From Lachnospiraceae bacterium (GTDB lineage Bacteria > Bacillota > Clostridia > Lachnospirales > Lachnospiraceae), in assembly GCA_024694625.1 (NCBI GenBank), contig JAILJP010000040.1, positions 1-38,524 of the forward strand: a DNA stretch of 38,524 nt, written 5' to 3'. Below, in pieces: positions 1 through 8,261 of this stretch (position 1 is the stretch's first letter; each line of letters opens with the position of its first letter). The position numbers and the translations under genes were made by a program. Below the pieces are notes generated by a model. That model saw only the letters and a program-made list of their open reading frames with translations, did no database searches and was not told the DNA's origin.

Positions 1-2460
1 TGTGCCAACCAGCCCGGGGTGCTTCTGTCCATGATGGAGACCAAGAAGGGTAGCTTCAAGCCCAAGGCCAAGTTCTATATTCATATGACTTCCGTTACCA
101 GTTACAGCAATAGCTTCGAGCTTCTGTGCAAGGAACTGCGGAACTATCGCAATCACAAGTATCGGATGGTGATTGTGTCCGCATCCCGTACCCGTGCGGC
201 CAGACTGGCGGATGATTTGATGGATGAAGGCCTCAATGCCTATTTTTCTGAGAATACAGATCAGCCGGTGTATCCGGGAGAGGTGTTGGTGACCGTCGGA
301 AGTCTGCGCCGCGGATTCGATTACCCGGATGCAAGATTTGTATATATTAGCGAGAATGATATCTTCGGACAGAATCATCTGAAGAAGAAGCGGAAGAAAA
401 AGAAAGCGGAAGACCACATCCGCTCTCTCCAGGAATTATCACCGGGAGATTATGTGGTTCATGAGAATTACGGCCTTGGTATCTATCAGGGTATGGAGAA
501 GATGGAAGTCGACCATGTCGTGAAGGACTACATCAAGATTGCCTACGCCAAGAAGGCCAATCTCTATATTCTGGCGACCCAGATGGATATGATTTCTAAG
601 TACGGCAATGTGGGAGACCGAAAGCCGAAGCTGTCTACCCTTGGAACCTTGGAATGGTCTAAGACCAAGAGCCGTGTAAAGACGGCAGTTACGGCAGTGG
701 CTAAGGACTTGGTAGAACTATATGCCCTTCGCCAGCAGGACAATGGCTATGTCTACGGACCGGATACGGTCTGGCAGCAGGAGTTCGAGGAGAGCTTCCC
801 ATATGACGAGACCGATAGCCAGTTAGAAGCCATTGCAGATGTGAAGGCGGATATGATGAGCCGTAAGATTATGGACCGCCTAATCTGCGGTGATGTAGGA
901 TATGGCAAGACGGAGATTGCCATTCGTGCGGCATTCAAGGCGGTACAGGAAGGCAAGCAGGTAGTGTATCTGGTGCCTACCACCATTTTGGCCCAGCAGC
1001 ACTATACCAACTTCGTGAATCGTATGAAGGAGTATCCGATTAATGTAGAGATGCTCTCCAGATTCCGCACCACGGCCCAGAACAAGGAGACGGTGAAGAA
1101 GCTGAAGAAGGGGGAAGTGGACATTGTGATTGGAACCCATCGGGTGCTGTCCAAAGATGTCACCTTCAAGGATTTGGGACTTCTTATCATCGATGAGGAG
1201 CAGCGCTTCGGCGTAACCCATAAGGAAAAGATTAAGCAGATGAAGAAAAACATCGACGTGCTTTCTTTGTCCGCAACCCCGATTCCCAGAACCCTTCACA
1301 TGAGTCTGGTGGGAATTCGTGATATGTCGGTTTTGGATGAGGCCCCTTTGGAGCGTACCCCCATCCAGACCTTTGTCTTTGAACAAAATGATGAAATGGT
1401 GCGGGAAGCCATTGAGCGAGAACTGGCCCGAGGGGGACAGGTGTACTATGTCATCAACCGGGTGCGCACCATAGCAGATGTGGCGGCTCGGATTCAAAGC
1501 TTGGTTCCGGATTGCGAAGTGGCCTATGCCCACGGACAAATGCCGGAGACAAAGCTGGAAGAGATTATGAAAAGCTTTATGAATAAGGAAATCGATGTAT
1601 TGGTGGCCACCACCATTATCGAAATTGGTTTGGATATTTCCAATGTAAATACCATTATTATTCATGATGCAGATCAGCTGGGACTGTCTCAGCTTTATCA
1701 GCTTCGTGGTCGCGTTGGCCGTTCCAATCGAAGAGCCTATGCCTTTTTGATGTACAAAAAAGATAAGGTGCTAAAAGAAGTGGCGGAAAAAAGACTGGCT
1801 GCTATTCGTGAGTTTACAGACTTAGGAAGCGGATTCAAAATCGCCATGCGGGATTTGGAAATCCGTGGCGCCGGAAATCTTTTGGGAGAAGCCCAGCACG
1901 GACACATGGATGCGGTAGGTTATGACCTCTATTGCAAGATGCTTTCTGACGCAGTAAATCTGGAAAAAGGTATTGAAACGGAAGGGGACTTTTCTACCTC
2001 CGTGGATTTGGATTTGGATGCCTTTATTCCGGAATCTTATATCCCGGATGAAGTGCAGAAGTTGGATATTTACAAACGAGTGGCCGGTGTTTGGACAGAA
2101 GAAGAAAAATCCGACATGATGGATGAACTTATTGACCGATTCGGAGAACCGCCGAAGTCGGTAAACAATCTTTTGGACATTGCACTTTTAAAGGCAGCAG
2201 CCCACAAGGCCTACATTACGGAAATCAAACAAAAGGGTGGCGTGGTGACCATCTCTCTTTTGCCGGATGGTAAAATCAACCCGGCGAAGATTCCGGAGAT
2301 GATTGCAGAGTTTGCTCCTTATTTGGAATTTAGACCAAATAAAGAGGCTCCGGCATTTTTGATTCACTACACCAAAAATTCCAAATTCCCGAAAAAAGAG
2401 ATGATTTCCTATCTTGTGAATTTTGTGTGTACAATGCGACAAAAACTTGTAGAAACATAG
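1..2460 (+). CDS. mfd: Transcription-repair coupling factor Mfd, 5'-truncated by window edge
   Basis: Mfd is a DNA translocase that removes RNA polymerase stalled at lesions and recruits UvrA for nucleotide excision repair. The frame is open from base 1, so the gene begins upstream; about 819 residues are present against roughly 1,150 for the family, so the UvrB-like N-terminal modules are mostly missing. Visible in order: the RNA-polymerase-interaction domain (LSPGDYVVHENYGLGIYQG, near nt 436-495), superfamily II helicase Walker A GDVGYGKTE (nt 889), the DEEQ box (nt 1192), motif III SATPIPRT (nt 1279), the RecG-like translocation region with QLRGRVGRS (nt 1696), and the C-terminal TRCF domain. 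The internal ATG at 19 is not the true start. Lys and Leu codon choice changes abruptly between about nt 1250 and 1560 (see findings). No terminator follows; a promoter for the next gene overlaps its 3' end. Confidence 0.97.
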   Translation, partial: CANQPGVLLSMMETKKGSFKPKAKFYIHMTSVTSYSNSFELLCKELRNYRNHKYRMVIVSASRTRAARLADDLMDEGLNAYFSENTDQPVYPGEVLVTVGSLRRGFDYPDARFVYISENDIFGQNHLKKKRKKKKAEDHIRSLQELSPGDYVVHENYGLGIYQGMEKMEVDHVVKDYIKIAYAKKANLYILATQMDMISKYGNVGDRKPKLSTLGTLEWSKTKSRVKTAVTAVAKDLVELYALRQQDNGYVYGPDTVWQQEFEESFPYDETDSQLEAIADVKADMMSRKIMDRLICGDVGYGKTEIAIRAAFKAVQEGKQVVYLVPTTILAQQHYTNFVNRMKEYPINVEMLSRFRTTAQNKETVKKLKKGEVDIVIGTHRVLSKDVTFKDLGLLIIDEEQRFGVTHKEKIKQMKKNIDVLSLSATPIPRTLHMSLVGIRDMSVLDEAPLERTPIQTFVFEQNDEMVREAIERELARGGQVYYVINRVRTIADVAARIQSLVPDCEVAYAHGQMPETKLEEIMKSFMNKEIDVLVATTIIEIGLDISNVNTIIIHDADQLGLSQLYQLRGRVGRSNRRAYAFLMYKKDKVLKEVAEKRLAAIREFTDLGSGFKIAMRDLEIRGAGNLLGEAQHGHMDAVGYDLYCKMLSDAVNLEKGIETEGDFSTSVDLDLDAFIPESYIPDEVQKLDIYKRVAGVWTEEEKSDMMDELIDRFGEPPKSVNNLLDIALLKAAAHKAYITEIKQKGGVVTISLLPDGKINPAKIPEMIAEFAPYLEFRPNKEAPAFLIHYTKNSKFPKKEMISYLVNFVCTMRQKLVET

Positions 2461-2475
2461 AAAAATGTCTATAAT
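2447..2475 (+). promoter_or_regulatory. Candidate sigma-A promoter for the foldase lipoprotein gene
   Basis: TTGTAG at 2447-2452, a 17-bp spacer and a perfect TATAAT at 2470-2475. It straddles the mfd stop codon and would give a leader of about 30 nt for the gene at 2512. It is a sequence match only. Confidence 0.6.
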
Positions 2476-2511
2476 GAGAAACGATTATGTGATATTGGAG
2501 GTTATATCAAA

Positions 2512-3663
2512 ATGAAGAATAATTTTGCTCGATTGGGAGCATGCGCAATTGCTGCAGCAGTACTTTTTACCGGATGCGGAGCAATCAATCCCGATGCAAA
2601 GTTGGTTGAAATTACAAATGATGGAACAACAGATTCCATTTCTTTAGGCTACGGAAACTTTGTGGCTCGTTATACACAGGCATTATATGATACCTATTAC
2701 GGAACCTATCTTTCCGATGATATGTGGTCCGAGGATTTATATGGAAACGGTAACACCATGGAAGTGGATACCAAGCAGGAAGTTATGGACGGTATGGAAG
2801 AAGAATACCTTTGCAAACTTCATGCAGAAGATTACGGCGTGGTTTTAGGGGATGACGTAACAGAGGAAGTAGAGACTGCTGCTGAAGCATTTATGTCAGA
2901 CAATGAAAAAGATGCTTTGGAAGAAATGGGTGCTACCCAGGAATATGTGGCAGAACTTTTGACCTACAGAACTTACGCTGCAAAAGTGAGAGAAAAGATT
3001 GAGGAAGAGGCAGAAGGAAAAATTGAAATCAGTGATGATGAAATCAATCAGAGTACCTTCTCTTATGTAAAATTGGAAACTTCTACCACTGATGATGAAG
3101 GAAACACTACTGAGTTATCTGCAGAAGAGATTTCTGCATTGGCTCAGACAGCATATTATATTTCAAAGTCTTCTGATTTTGATGCAGCAGTAGAGGCAGC
3201 AGGTCTTACCGCTTCTACCCAGAGCTTTACCACTGCAGAAGATCCCGCAGAAGATGAAAGTATGGCAGAAGACATCATTGCTACCGCTCAGGGATTAAGC
3301 GAAGGTGAAATCTCCAACGTAATTGAAGTGGAAGGCGACGGCTACTACGTTTTGCGTATGGACAAAACCTTTGATGAAGAAGCTACGGCAGAGAAAAAGA
3401 CAGAAGTTCACGACGAAAAAGTAGATGAATACTATGAAAGTATTTTGGAAGAGTGGAAGGCTGCCATCACTTGGACGGTAGACGAAAAGCAGTGGGAAAA
3501 AGTAACCTATGATACTTTGTTTACTGCAGCTGAATCAGAAGAAACTACAGAAGATGCTTCAACCGAAACAGAAGAAGCTACAGAAGATACTTCAACTGAA
3601 TCTGAAGAAAGTACAGAAACCGCTGAGGATACAACGGAGGAAGCTTCTACAGATAATCAATAG
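2512..3663 (+). CDS. PrsA/SurA-like extracellular foldase lipoprotein
   Basis: Probable membrane-anchored chaperone or peptidyl-prolyl isomerase-like protein that assists folding of exported proteins. The 383 residues begin with a lipoprotein signal peptide; the lipobox LFTGC places the lipid-modified Cys at residue 22. A SurA/PrsA-type helical N-domain follows, then a region near residues 165-290 (SDDEINQSTFSYVKLET, LSEGEISNVIEVEGDGYYVLRM) that resembles a diverged parvulin domain. The last 40 or so residues are a low-complexity Glu/Thr/Ser tail, presumably an acidic wall-spanning segment. A GGAGG ribosome site precedes the ATG by about 10 nt. The location after mfd is a common arrangement for PrsA-like genes in Firmicutes (family knowledge). 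Catalytic PPIase activity cannot be asserted from the sequence. Confidence 0.8.
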   Translation: MKNNFARLGACAIAAAVLFTGCGAINPDAKLVEITNDGTTDSISLGYGNFVARYTQALYDTYYGTYLSDDMWSEDLYGNGNTMEVDTKQEVMDGMEEEYLCKLHAEDYGVVLGDDVTEEVETAAEAFMSDNEKDALEEMGATQEYVAELLTYRTYAAKVREKIEEEAEGKIEISDDEINQSTFSYVKLETSTTDDEGNTTELSAEEISALAQTAYYISKSSDFDAAVEAAGLTASTQSFTTAEDPAEDESMAEDIIATAQGLSEGEISNVIEVEGDGYYVLRMDKTFDEEATAEKKTEVHDEKVDEYYESILEEWKAAITWTVDEKQWEKVTYDTLFTAAESEETTEDASTETEEATEDTSTESEESTETAEDTTEEASTDNQ

Positions 3664-3673
3664 AAAGAACGAT

Positions 3674-5401
3674 ATGAAGTTTGTATTATCTTATGTAAAA
3701 GAGTATAAAAAAGAAACAATATTGGCACCGCTTTTCAAAATGCTTGAGGCAATTTTTGAACTGTTGGTGCCTCTTGTTGTTGCGGCAATTATCGACCGGG
3801 GAATCGCCAAAGGAGATGATCATTACCTGATACGTATGTGTCTGGTGCTGATTCTTCTTGCGGTGGTGGGCGTGATTTCTGCCATAACGGCTCAGTATTT
3901 TGCGGCAAAGGCTGCCATTTATTCTGCCGGTGCTATGAGAAAAGATCTCTATGAGCACATTGGTTCTTTTTCTCGGGAGACTTTGAATCATTTTGGAACT
4001 TCCCGACTGATTTCAGGACTAACCAATGACATTAATCAGGTGCAAAACGGAATCAATATGGTGCTGCGTCTTTTGTTGCGCTCCCCTTTTATTGTTTTTG
4101 GTTCCTTGTTTATGGCATTTTTGCTGGACGCAAAGGCGGCGTTGATTTTTGTGGCGGTAATTGGTGTGCTGCTTCTTATTATTGTTGGCATTATGAATAC
4201 CACCCTACCCATGTATGAAAATATTCAATCGGCTTTGGAGCGCTTGGTGCTTCGCGTGGGAGAAAACATCTCCGGTGTGCGTGTGGTGCGGGCTTTTCGT
4301 CAGGAGGAAAATGAAAACAACGGTTTTGTAGAGGAAACCCAGTCTCTTTATGAAAGACAGATGGGGGCGGGGAAGATTTCTGCGCTATTAAATCCCCTTA
4401 CCTTTGTGGCAGTGAATTTTGGTGTAATCGCTATTTTGTATTACTCCGGTTGGAACGTAAATGTAGGAAATGCCAATCAGGGTGAAGTAGTTGCGTTGAC
4501 CAATTACATGTCTCAGATTTTGGTGGAGCTTATAAAACTCTCCAATTTGATTTTGCTTTTGACAAAGGCTTTGGCTTCTGTGAAGCGTGTGGAAGAAATT
4601 ATGGATGCCGCACCGGATGAAAGATGTCACGAGATAGAAAACAGTGACCTTCAAAATGCTGTGCCCTACCTGCAGTTTGACCATGTTTCTTTTGCGTATC
4701 CCGACGGCCAGGAAGAGGCATTGGAGGACATTGATTTTTCCATGAAGAAGGGCGATTTTTTCACCATCATCGGTGGAACCGGCTCGGGAAAATCCACTTT
4801 GGTACAGCTTCTGTTACATGATTATGATGTGACTTCCGGAAAGATTTTTTTAAAGGGAAAAAATGTTGCGTCTTATGAAGATGGAGAACTTTCTTCCTTT
4901 ATTGGAGTGGTTCCTCAGCATGCAAAACTCTTTTCCGGAACGGTAAAATCCAACCTTTCCATGTCTGCGCCTGAGGGTAGTGATGAAGATTTTTGGGATG
5001 CTTTGGCAACGGCGCAAGTGGCGGATGTGATTCGAGAAAAAGAAGGGCTTACAACTTATGTGTCCAGAGGAGGAAATAATTTCTCCGGCGGACAGAGACA
5101 GCGACTTACCATTGCCAGAGCCCTTGCGAAAAAACCGGAACTTTTGATTTTAGATGACAGCGCTTCTGCCCTTGATTTGGCAACGGAGCGACGTCTGCGG
5201 GATGCAATCCGACATTTGTCTTGGAAGCCTACGGTGATTTTTATTTCCCAAAGAGCCTCTTCCTGCTTTGATGCGGACTGCGTACTGGTATTGGAAAACG
5301 GTACCTTAAAGGGTCAGGGAACCCACGAGAAACTTTTGAAAACCTGCGACACCTATCAGGAGATTTACTATTGTCAGTATCCAAAGGAGGTGGACGCATG
5401 A
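3674..5401 (+). CDS. Heterodimeric ABC exporter subunit with degenerate ATP site
   Basis: Half-transporter of 575 residues: six membrane segments (about residues 15-310) followed by a nucleotide-binding domain. I chose ATG 3674 (MKFVLSYVKEYKKE) because the longer open frame from 3509 overlaps the lipoprotein gene and reads its low-complexity tail out of frame. Motifs: Walker A GGTGSGKST (about 367), FSGGQRQR (about 470), Walker B LLILDDSASALD (about 490) with Asp instead of the catalytic Glu, and ISQRASS (about 524) with Gln instead of the H-loop His. These substitutions mark the non-catalytic site of TM287/288- or BmrCD-type heterodimers. It is translationally coupled to the next gene by an ATGA overlap. 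The substrate (drug, lipid or peptide) is unknown. Confidence 0.93.
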   Translation: MKFVLSYVKEYKKETILAPLFKMLEAIFELLVPLVVAAIIDRGIAKGDDHYLIRMCLVLILLAVVGVISAITAQYFAAKAAIYSAGAMRKDLYEHIGSFSRETLNHFGTSRLISGLTNDINQVQNGINMVLRLLLRSPFIVFGSLFMAFLLDAKAALIFVAVIGVLLLIIVGIMNTTLPMYENIQSALERLVLRVGENISGVRVVRAFRQEENENNGFVEETQSLYERQMGAGKISALLNPLTFVAVNFGVIAILYYSGWNVNVGNANQGEVVALTNYMSQILVELIKLSNLILLLTKALASVKRVEEIMDAAPDERCHEIENSDLQNAVPYLQFDHVSFAYPDGQEEALEDIDFSMKKGDFFTIIGGTGSGKSTLVQLLLHDYDVTSGKIFLKGKNVASYEDGELSSFIGVVPQHAKLFSGTVKSNLSMSAPEGSDEDFWDALATAQVADVIREKEGLTTYVSRGGNNFSGGQRQRLTIARALAKKPELLILDDSASALDLATERRLRDAIRHLSWKPTVIFISQRASSCFDADCVLVLENGTLKGQGTHEKLLKTCDTYQEIYYCQYPKEVDA

Positions 5402-7104
5402 AACGTGGATTAAAAGAAATCAGACCTTATGCCGGCTGGATTTTATTGAGTCTGGTCTTTGCACTGTTTTCCGTTTTTGCCACCTTGATGGTTCCAATCT
5501 ATATCGGAAACGCCGTGGATACCATCCTTGGCAAGGGGTATACGGATTTTGTGGCCCTATATGCAATCTTAAGAAAAATGGCGGTGGTCATTCTTCTTGG
5601 CTCCGTGGGTCAGTTTTTTATGGCACGGTGCAACAACTATATTTGTTATTCCTTTACAAAGGACATTCGTCGACGGGCCTTTGAAAAAGTGCTTCGTCTT
5701 CCTTTGAAAAAAATCGACGGAGGCAGTCAGGGAGATTTCGTCAGTCGAATCGTAACAGATGCGGATGCGCTCTCTGACGGACTTTTGCTGGGAACCAATC
5801 AGTTCTTTACCGGTATTTTAACCATTGTGGGCACCATTTTATTTATGATGCGCATCAATGTAGTGATTGCCTTGGTGGTAGTAGCTTTGACGCCCCTTTC
5901 TTTTTTCTTTGCAAAGTTTGTGGCGCAAAAGACAAAAACCTATTTCAATGCCCAGGCAATTTCCAGGGCAGATTTGACGGAACATATTCGGGAGGGCGTT
6001 AGCCAGATGGACCTCCTTCGCTATTTTGACAGCATCGAAGAAAACAAAGAAGCCTTTTGTCGTCAAAATGATGTATTAAATGACAATGCTTTTCGGGCTA
6101 CGTTTTATTCTTCCGTAACCAATCCCGGAACTCGATTTATCAATGCATTGATCTATGCGGGTGTGATTGTGGCAGGCTCCTTTGTGGCACTTCGTGGAGG
6201 TATTTCCATTGGTGCCCTGACTACATTTTTGGGATACGCCAGAGAGTATTCCAAACCCTTCAATGAAGTGACCGGCGTGGTAACCGAGATGCAAAATGCC
6301 TTTGTTTGCGGAAAGCGTTTGTTTGATTTAATCGATGCAACTCCCGTGGTGGATGACGGAGAAAATGAAATCGAAAATCCCGGACGAATCCAATTCAAGG
6401 ATGTGGCTTTTTCCTATACAAAGGATGAGCCCTTGATGGAACATTTGAATCTGGATGTGTTACCAGGGCAGCGGGTGGCCATCGTTGGCCCTACCGGTGC
6501 AGGAAAAACCACCTTTATCAATTTGCTCATGCGATTCTATGAAACGGATTCCGGAGAAATTTTGGTGGATGGAGTAAATATTAAAGACGTGCCCCGTGCC
6601 CACCTTCGCGCAAACTTTGGAATGGTGCTTCAGGAAACCTGGCTGAAAGAAGATACGATTTTCAATAATTTGAAAATGGCAAATCCCAAGGCAAGTAAGG
6701 ACGAAATCATAGCGGCGGCAAAAGCTGCCTATGCCCATGATTTTATAAAGAAAATGCCAAAGGGATATGATACTATGTTGCAGGGAGAAGGGGACAACCT
6801 TTCTCAGGGACAAAAACAGCTTTTGTGTATTGCGAGATTGATGTTGGCTCATCCCCCTATGTTGATTTTGGATGAAGCGACATCCTCCATCGATACCCGA
6901 ACGGAAATGAAAATCCAATCTGCTTTTGCAAAGATTATGGAAGGTCGAACCACCTTTATCGTGGCCCATCGCCTCTCCACCATTTTAGACGCAGATTTGA
7001 TTCTTTATATGGAAAAGGGAAAGGTGTTAGAGCAGGGCTCCCATGGAGAGCTCATGGCAAAGCATGGCCGCTACGCTGCGCTCTACAACTCCCAATTTTC
7101 TTAA
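5398..7104 (+). CDS. Heterodimeric ABC exporter partner subunit with catalytic site
   Basis: 568-residue partner of the preceding half-transporter, with an N-terminal six-segment membrane domain and a C-terminal ATPase. The start at 5398 overlaps the previous stop as ATGA and has a good AAGGAGG site at 5383-5390; the upstream ATG at 5371 lies inside the previous gene and lacks such support. Motifs: Walker A GPTGAGKTT (about 364), signature LSQGQKQ (about 467, Gly replaced by Gln), Walker B LILDEATSSID with catalytic Glu (about 489), and H-loop AHRLST (about 523). The altered signature complements the altered Walker B and H-loop of the partner, so the pair would have one active and one degenerate ATP site. 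An inverted repeat follows the stop codon. Confidence 0.95.
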   Translation: MKRGLKEIRPYAGWILLSLVFALFSVFATLMVPIYIGNAVDTILGKGYTDFVALYAILRKMAVVILLGSVGQFFMARCNNYICYSFTKDIRRRAFEKVLRLPLKKIDGGSQGDFVSRIVTDADALSDGLLLGTNQFFTGILTIVGTILFMMRINVVIALVVVALTPLSFFFAKFVAQKTKTYFNAQAISRADLTEHIREGVSQMDLLRYFDSIEENKEAFCRQNDVLNDNAFRATFYSSVTNPGTRFINALIYAGVIVAGSFVALRGGISIGALTTFLGYAREYSKPFNEVTGVVTEMQNAFVCGKRLFDLIDATPVVDDGENEIENPGRIQFKDVAFSYTKDEPLMEHLNLDVLPGQRVAIVGPTGAGKTTFINLLMRFYETDSGEILVDGVNIKDVPRAHLRANFGMVLQETWLKEDTIFNNLKMANPKASKDEIIAAAKAAYAHDFIKKMPKGYDTMLQGEGDNLSQGQKQLLCIARLMLAHPPMLILDEATSSIDTRTEMKIQSAFAKIMEGRTTFIVAHRLSTILDADLILYMEKGKVLEQGSHGELMAKHGRYAALYNSQFS

Positions 7105-7107
7105 TTA

Positions 7108-7158
7108 AATCTGCAAGTTACTCTATCTATATTCTATAGAAAGAGTAACTTACAGATT
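7108..7158 (+). terminator. Inverted repeat after exporter operon, possible terminator
   Basis: AATCTG plus AAGTTACTCT (7108-7124) pairs with AGAGTAACTT plus CAGATT (7142-7158): 16 base pairs with one mismatch and a loop of about 17 nt. It lies directly after the exporter stop codon. There is no long T-run after the right arm, so this is a weak intrinsic terminator or an mRNA 3'-end stabiliser. Confidence 0.5.
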
Positions 7159-7177
7159 AGAAATTATTATAATCCTT

Positions 7178-7349
7178 ATCCCCGTCCATGGTGATTCCCG
7201 GGTCTCCGTAGTAGGTGCGGAACGTTCCGAATACACTGTGTATGTCTGTTGACCTGACGACTTTAGGAGTCAGGACTTTACAGACATTCACCGGGATGAG
7301 GTAAAGTGGAGTCACCTCACGGAGACCCGGAAATCACCGGGGCGGGGAT
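7178..7349. repeat. Long GC-rich imperfect inverted repeat with nested stems
   Basis: The left arm 7178-7209 is the reverse complement of the right arm 7319-7349 with only about 3-4 differences; the shared core is GGTGATTYCCGGGTCTCCGT. The enclosed segment contains a second stem, ATGTCTGT (7242-7249) with ACAGACAT (7280-7287), and inside it CCTGAC (7253-7258) with GTCAGG (7269-7274); AGGTG (7213-7217) can also pair with CACCT (7313-7317). The whole block could fold as one extended hairpin. It is much more GC-rich than neighbouring non-coding DNA. It contains no plausible gene. It is either a leader RNA of the downstream transporter or a palindromic mobile-type element. Confidence 0.75.
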
Positions 7350-7460
7350 GGGGTAGAATAATGGAGTCACCTCACAGAGACCCGGAAATCACCGGGGCGG
7401 GGGATGGGGTAGAATAGTGGAGTCACCTCACGGAGACCCGGAAATCACCGGGACGGGGGA
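7307..7460 (+). repeat. Three tandem 55-bp direct repeats upstream of metal transporter
   Basis: Units start at 7307 (55 bp), 7362 (56 bp) and 7418 (about 43 bp, truncated). The first 40 bases of units 2 and 3 each differ from unit 1 by one base. Each unit holds a small hairpin CCCGG-AAATCA-CCGGG, and the complete units end in GGGTAGAATA, which resembles a -10 element. Each unit also carries the right arm of the long inverted repeat that starts at 7178, so the single left arm has three possible pairing partners. Together with the entry above this accounts for most of the non-coding stretch 7105-7493. An AAAGGAAAGG ribosome site lies just before ATG 7494. Confidence 0.85.
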
Positions 7461-7493
7461 ATAATTATAGTAAGAAAAAGGAAAGGACACATA

Positions 7494-8261
7494 ATGGCAG
7501 AAATTAAGGTTGAAAATCTCGCCCTGGGCTACGAAGGCGACGCCCTGGTAGAGAATCTGAATTTTGAAATCAACAGCGGAGAATACCTGTGCATCGTTGG
7601 TGAAAACGGCTCCGGAAAATCCACGTTGATGCGCACCCTCTTGGGTCTGCAAAAACCTATGGCAGGAAACATTGTATTTGGTGATGACCTGGATTCTACC
7701 CAGATCGGTTATTTGCCACAGCAAACGTTGGTGCAAAAAGATTTCCCTGCCTCCGTTTATGAAATTGTATTGTCAGGATTTCAGGGAAGCATGGGTCTTC
7801 GTCCCTTTTATTCCCATAAGGAAAAGAAGGAAGCCTCCGATGCTTTGGAACGTTTGGGAATTACCCAGTTGAAACATCGCTGCTATCGGGAACTTTCCGG
7901 TGGACAGCAGCAGAGAGTTCTTTTGGCAAGAGCCCTTTGCGCGACAAAGCGCATTTTGCTTTTGGATGAGCCGGTGAGCGGCTTGGATCCTTCCGCCCAG
8001 ACAGAGATGTATCAGATTATTCGTCGTCTGAATTTGGAAGGGGTAACCATTATTATGATTTCCCATGATGTCCATGCATCCTTGCATTTTGCAAGTCATA
8101 TCCTTCATATGGGAAGTCAGATTTTTTTCGGAACCACCGAGGAGTTTGAGGAAAGCCCCATTGGTTCCCATTATCTTTTGAAGGAAAAGAAGACCTTAGG
8201 TGGCGGCCATATCTGTGATTTGGACCGGGTAGCAAAGATTAAAGTAAAGGAGGGAAAATAA
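7494..8261 (+). CDS. Zinc/manganese-type ABC transporter ATPase (ZnuC/AdcC family)
   Basis: 255-residue ATP-binding subunit of a metal (Zn2+/Mn2+) importer, acting at the cytoplasmic membrane face. Walker A GENGSGKST (about residue 37), Q-loop YLPQQ, a complete LSGGQQQR signature (about 135), Walker B LLLDEPVSGLD and H-loop ISHD are all intact. The extended Q-loop region (FPASVYEIVLSGFQG) is typical of ZnuC/AdcC/MntB proteins. The downstream permease begins at the very next base after the stop codon, so the two genes are co-translated. No gene for the metal-binding lipoprotein (ZnuA/AdcA) is present on either side. The exact metal cannot be decided from sequence. The upstream structured block may carry its control region. 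Confidence 0.9.
   Translation: MAEIKVENLALGYEGDALVENLNFEINSGEYLCIVGENGSGKSTLMRTLLGLQKPMAGNIVFGDDLDSTQIGYLPQQTLVQKDFPASVYEIVLSGFQGSMGLRPFYSHKEKKEASDALERLGITQLKHRCYRELSGGQQQRVLLARALCATKRILLLDEPVSGLDPSAQTEMYQIIRRLNLEGVTIIMISHDVHASLHFASHILHMGSQIFFGTTEEFEESPIGSHYLLKEKKTLGGGHICDLDRVAKIKVKEGK

Noticed and set aside
880-1665. 261-residue reverse-strand open frame inside mfd
   Set aside because: It is a shadow of a highly conserved helicase gene, has no recognisable domain and no ribosome site; the composition matches an antisense translation.
3509-3673. Longer N-terminus for the first exporter subunit
   Set aside because: It reads the lipoprotein's low-complexity tail in another frame as a Lys/Leu/Gln repeat and precedes the normal start of an ABC exporter.
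7307-7460. CRISPR-like array
   Set aside because: The copies are contiguous 55-bp near-identical units without variable spacers and no cas genes are nearby.
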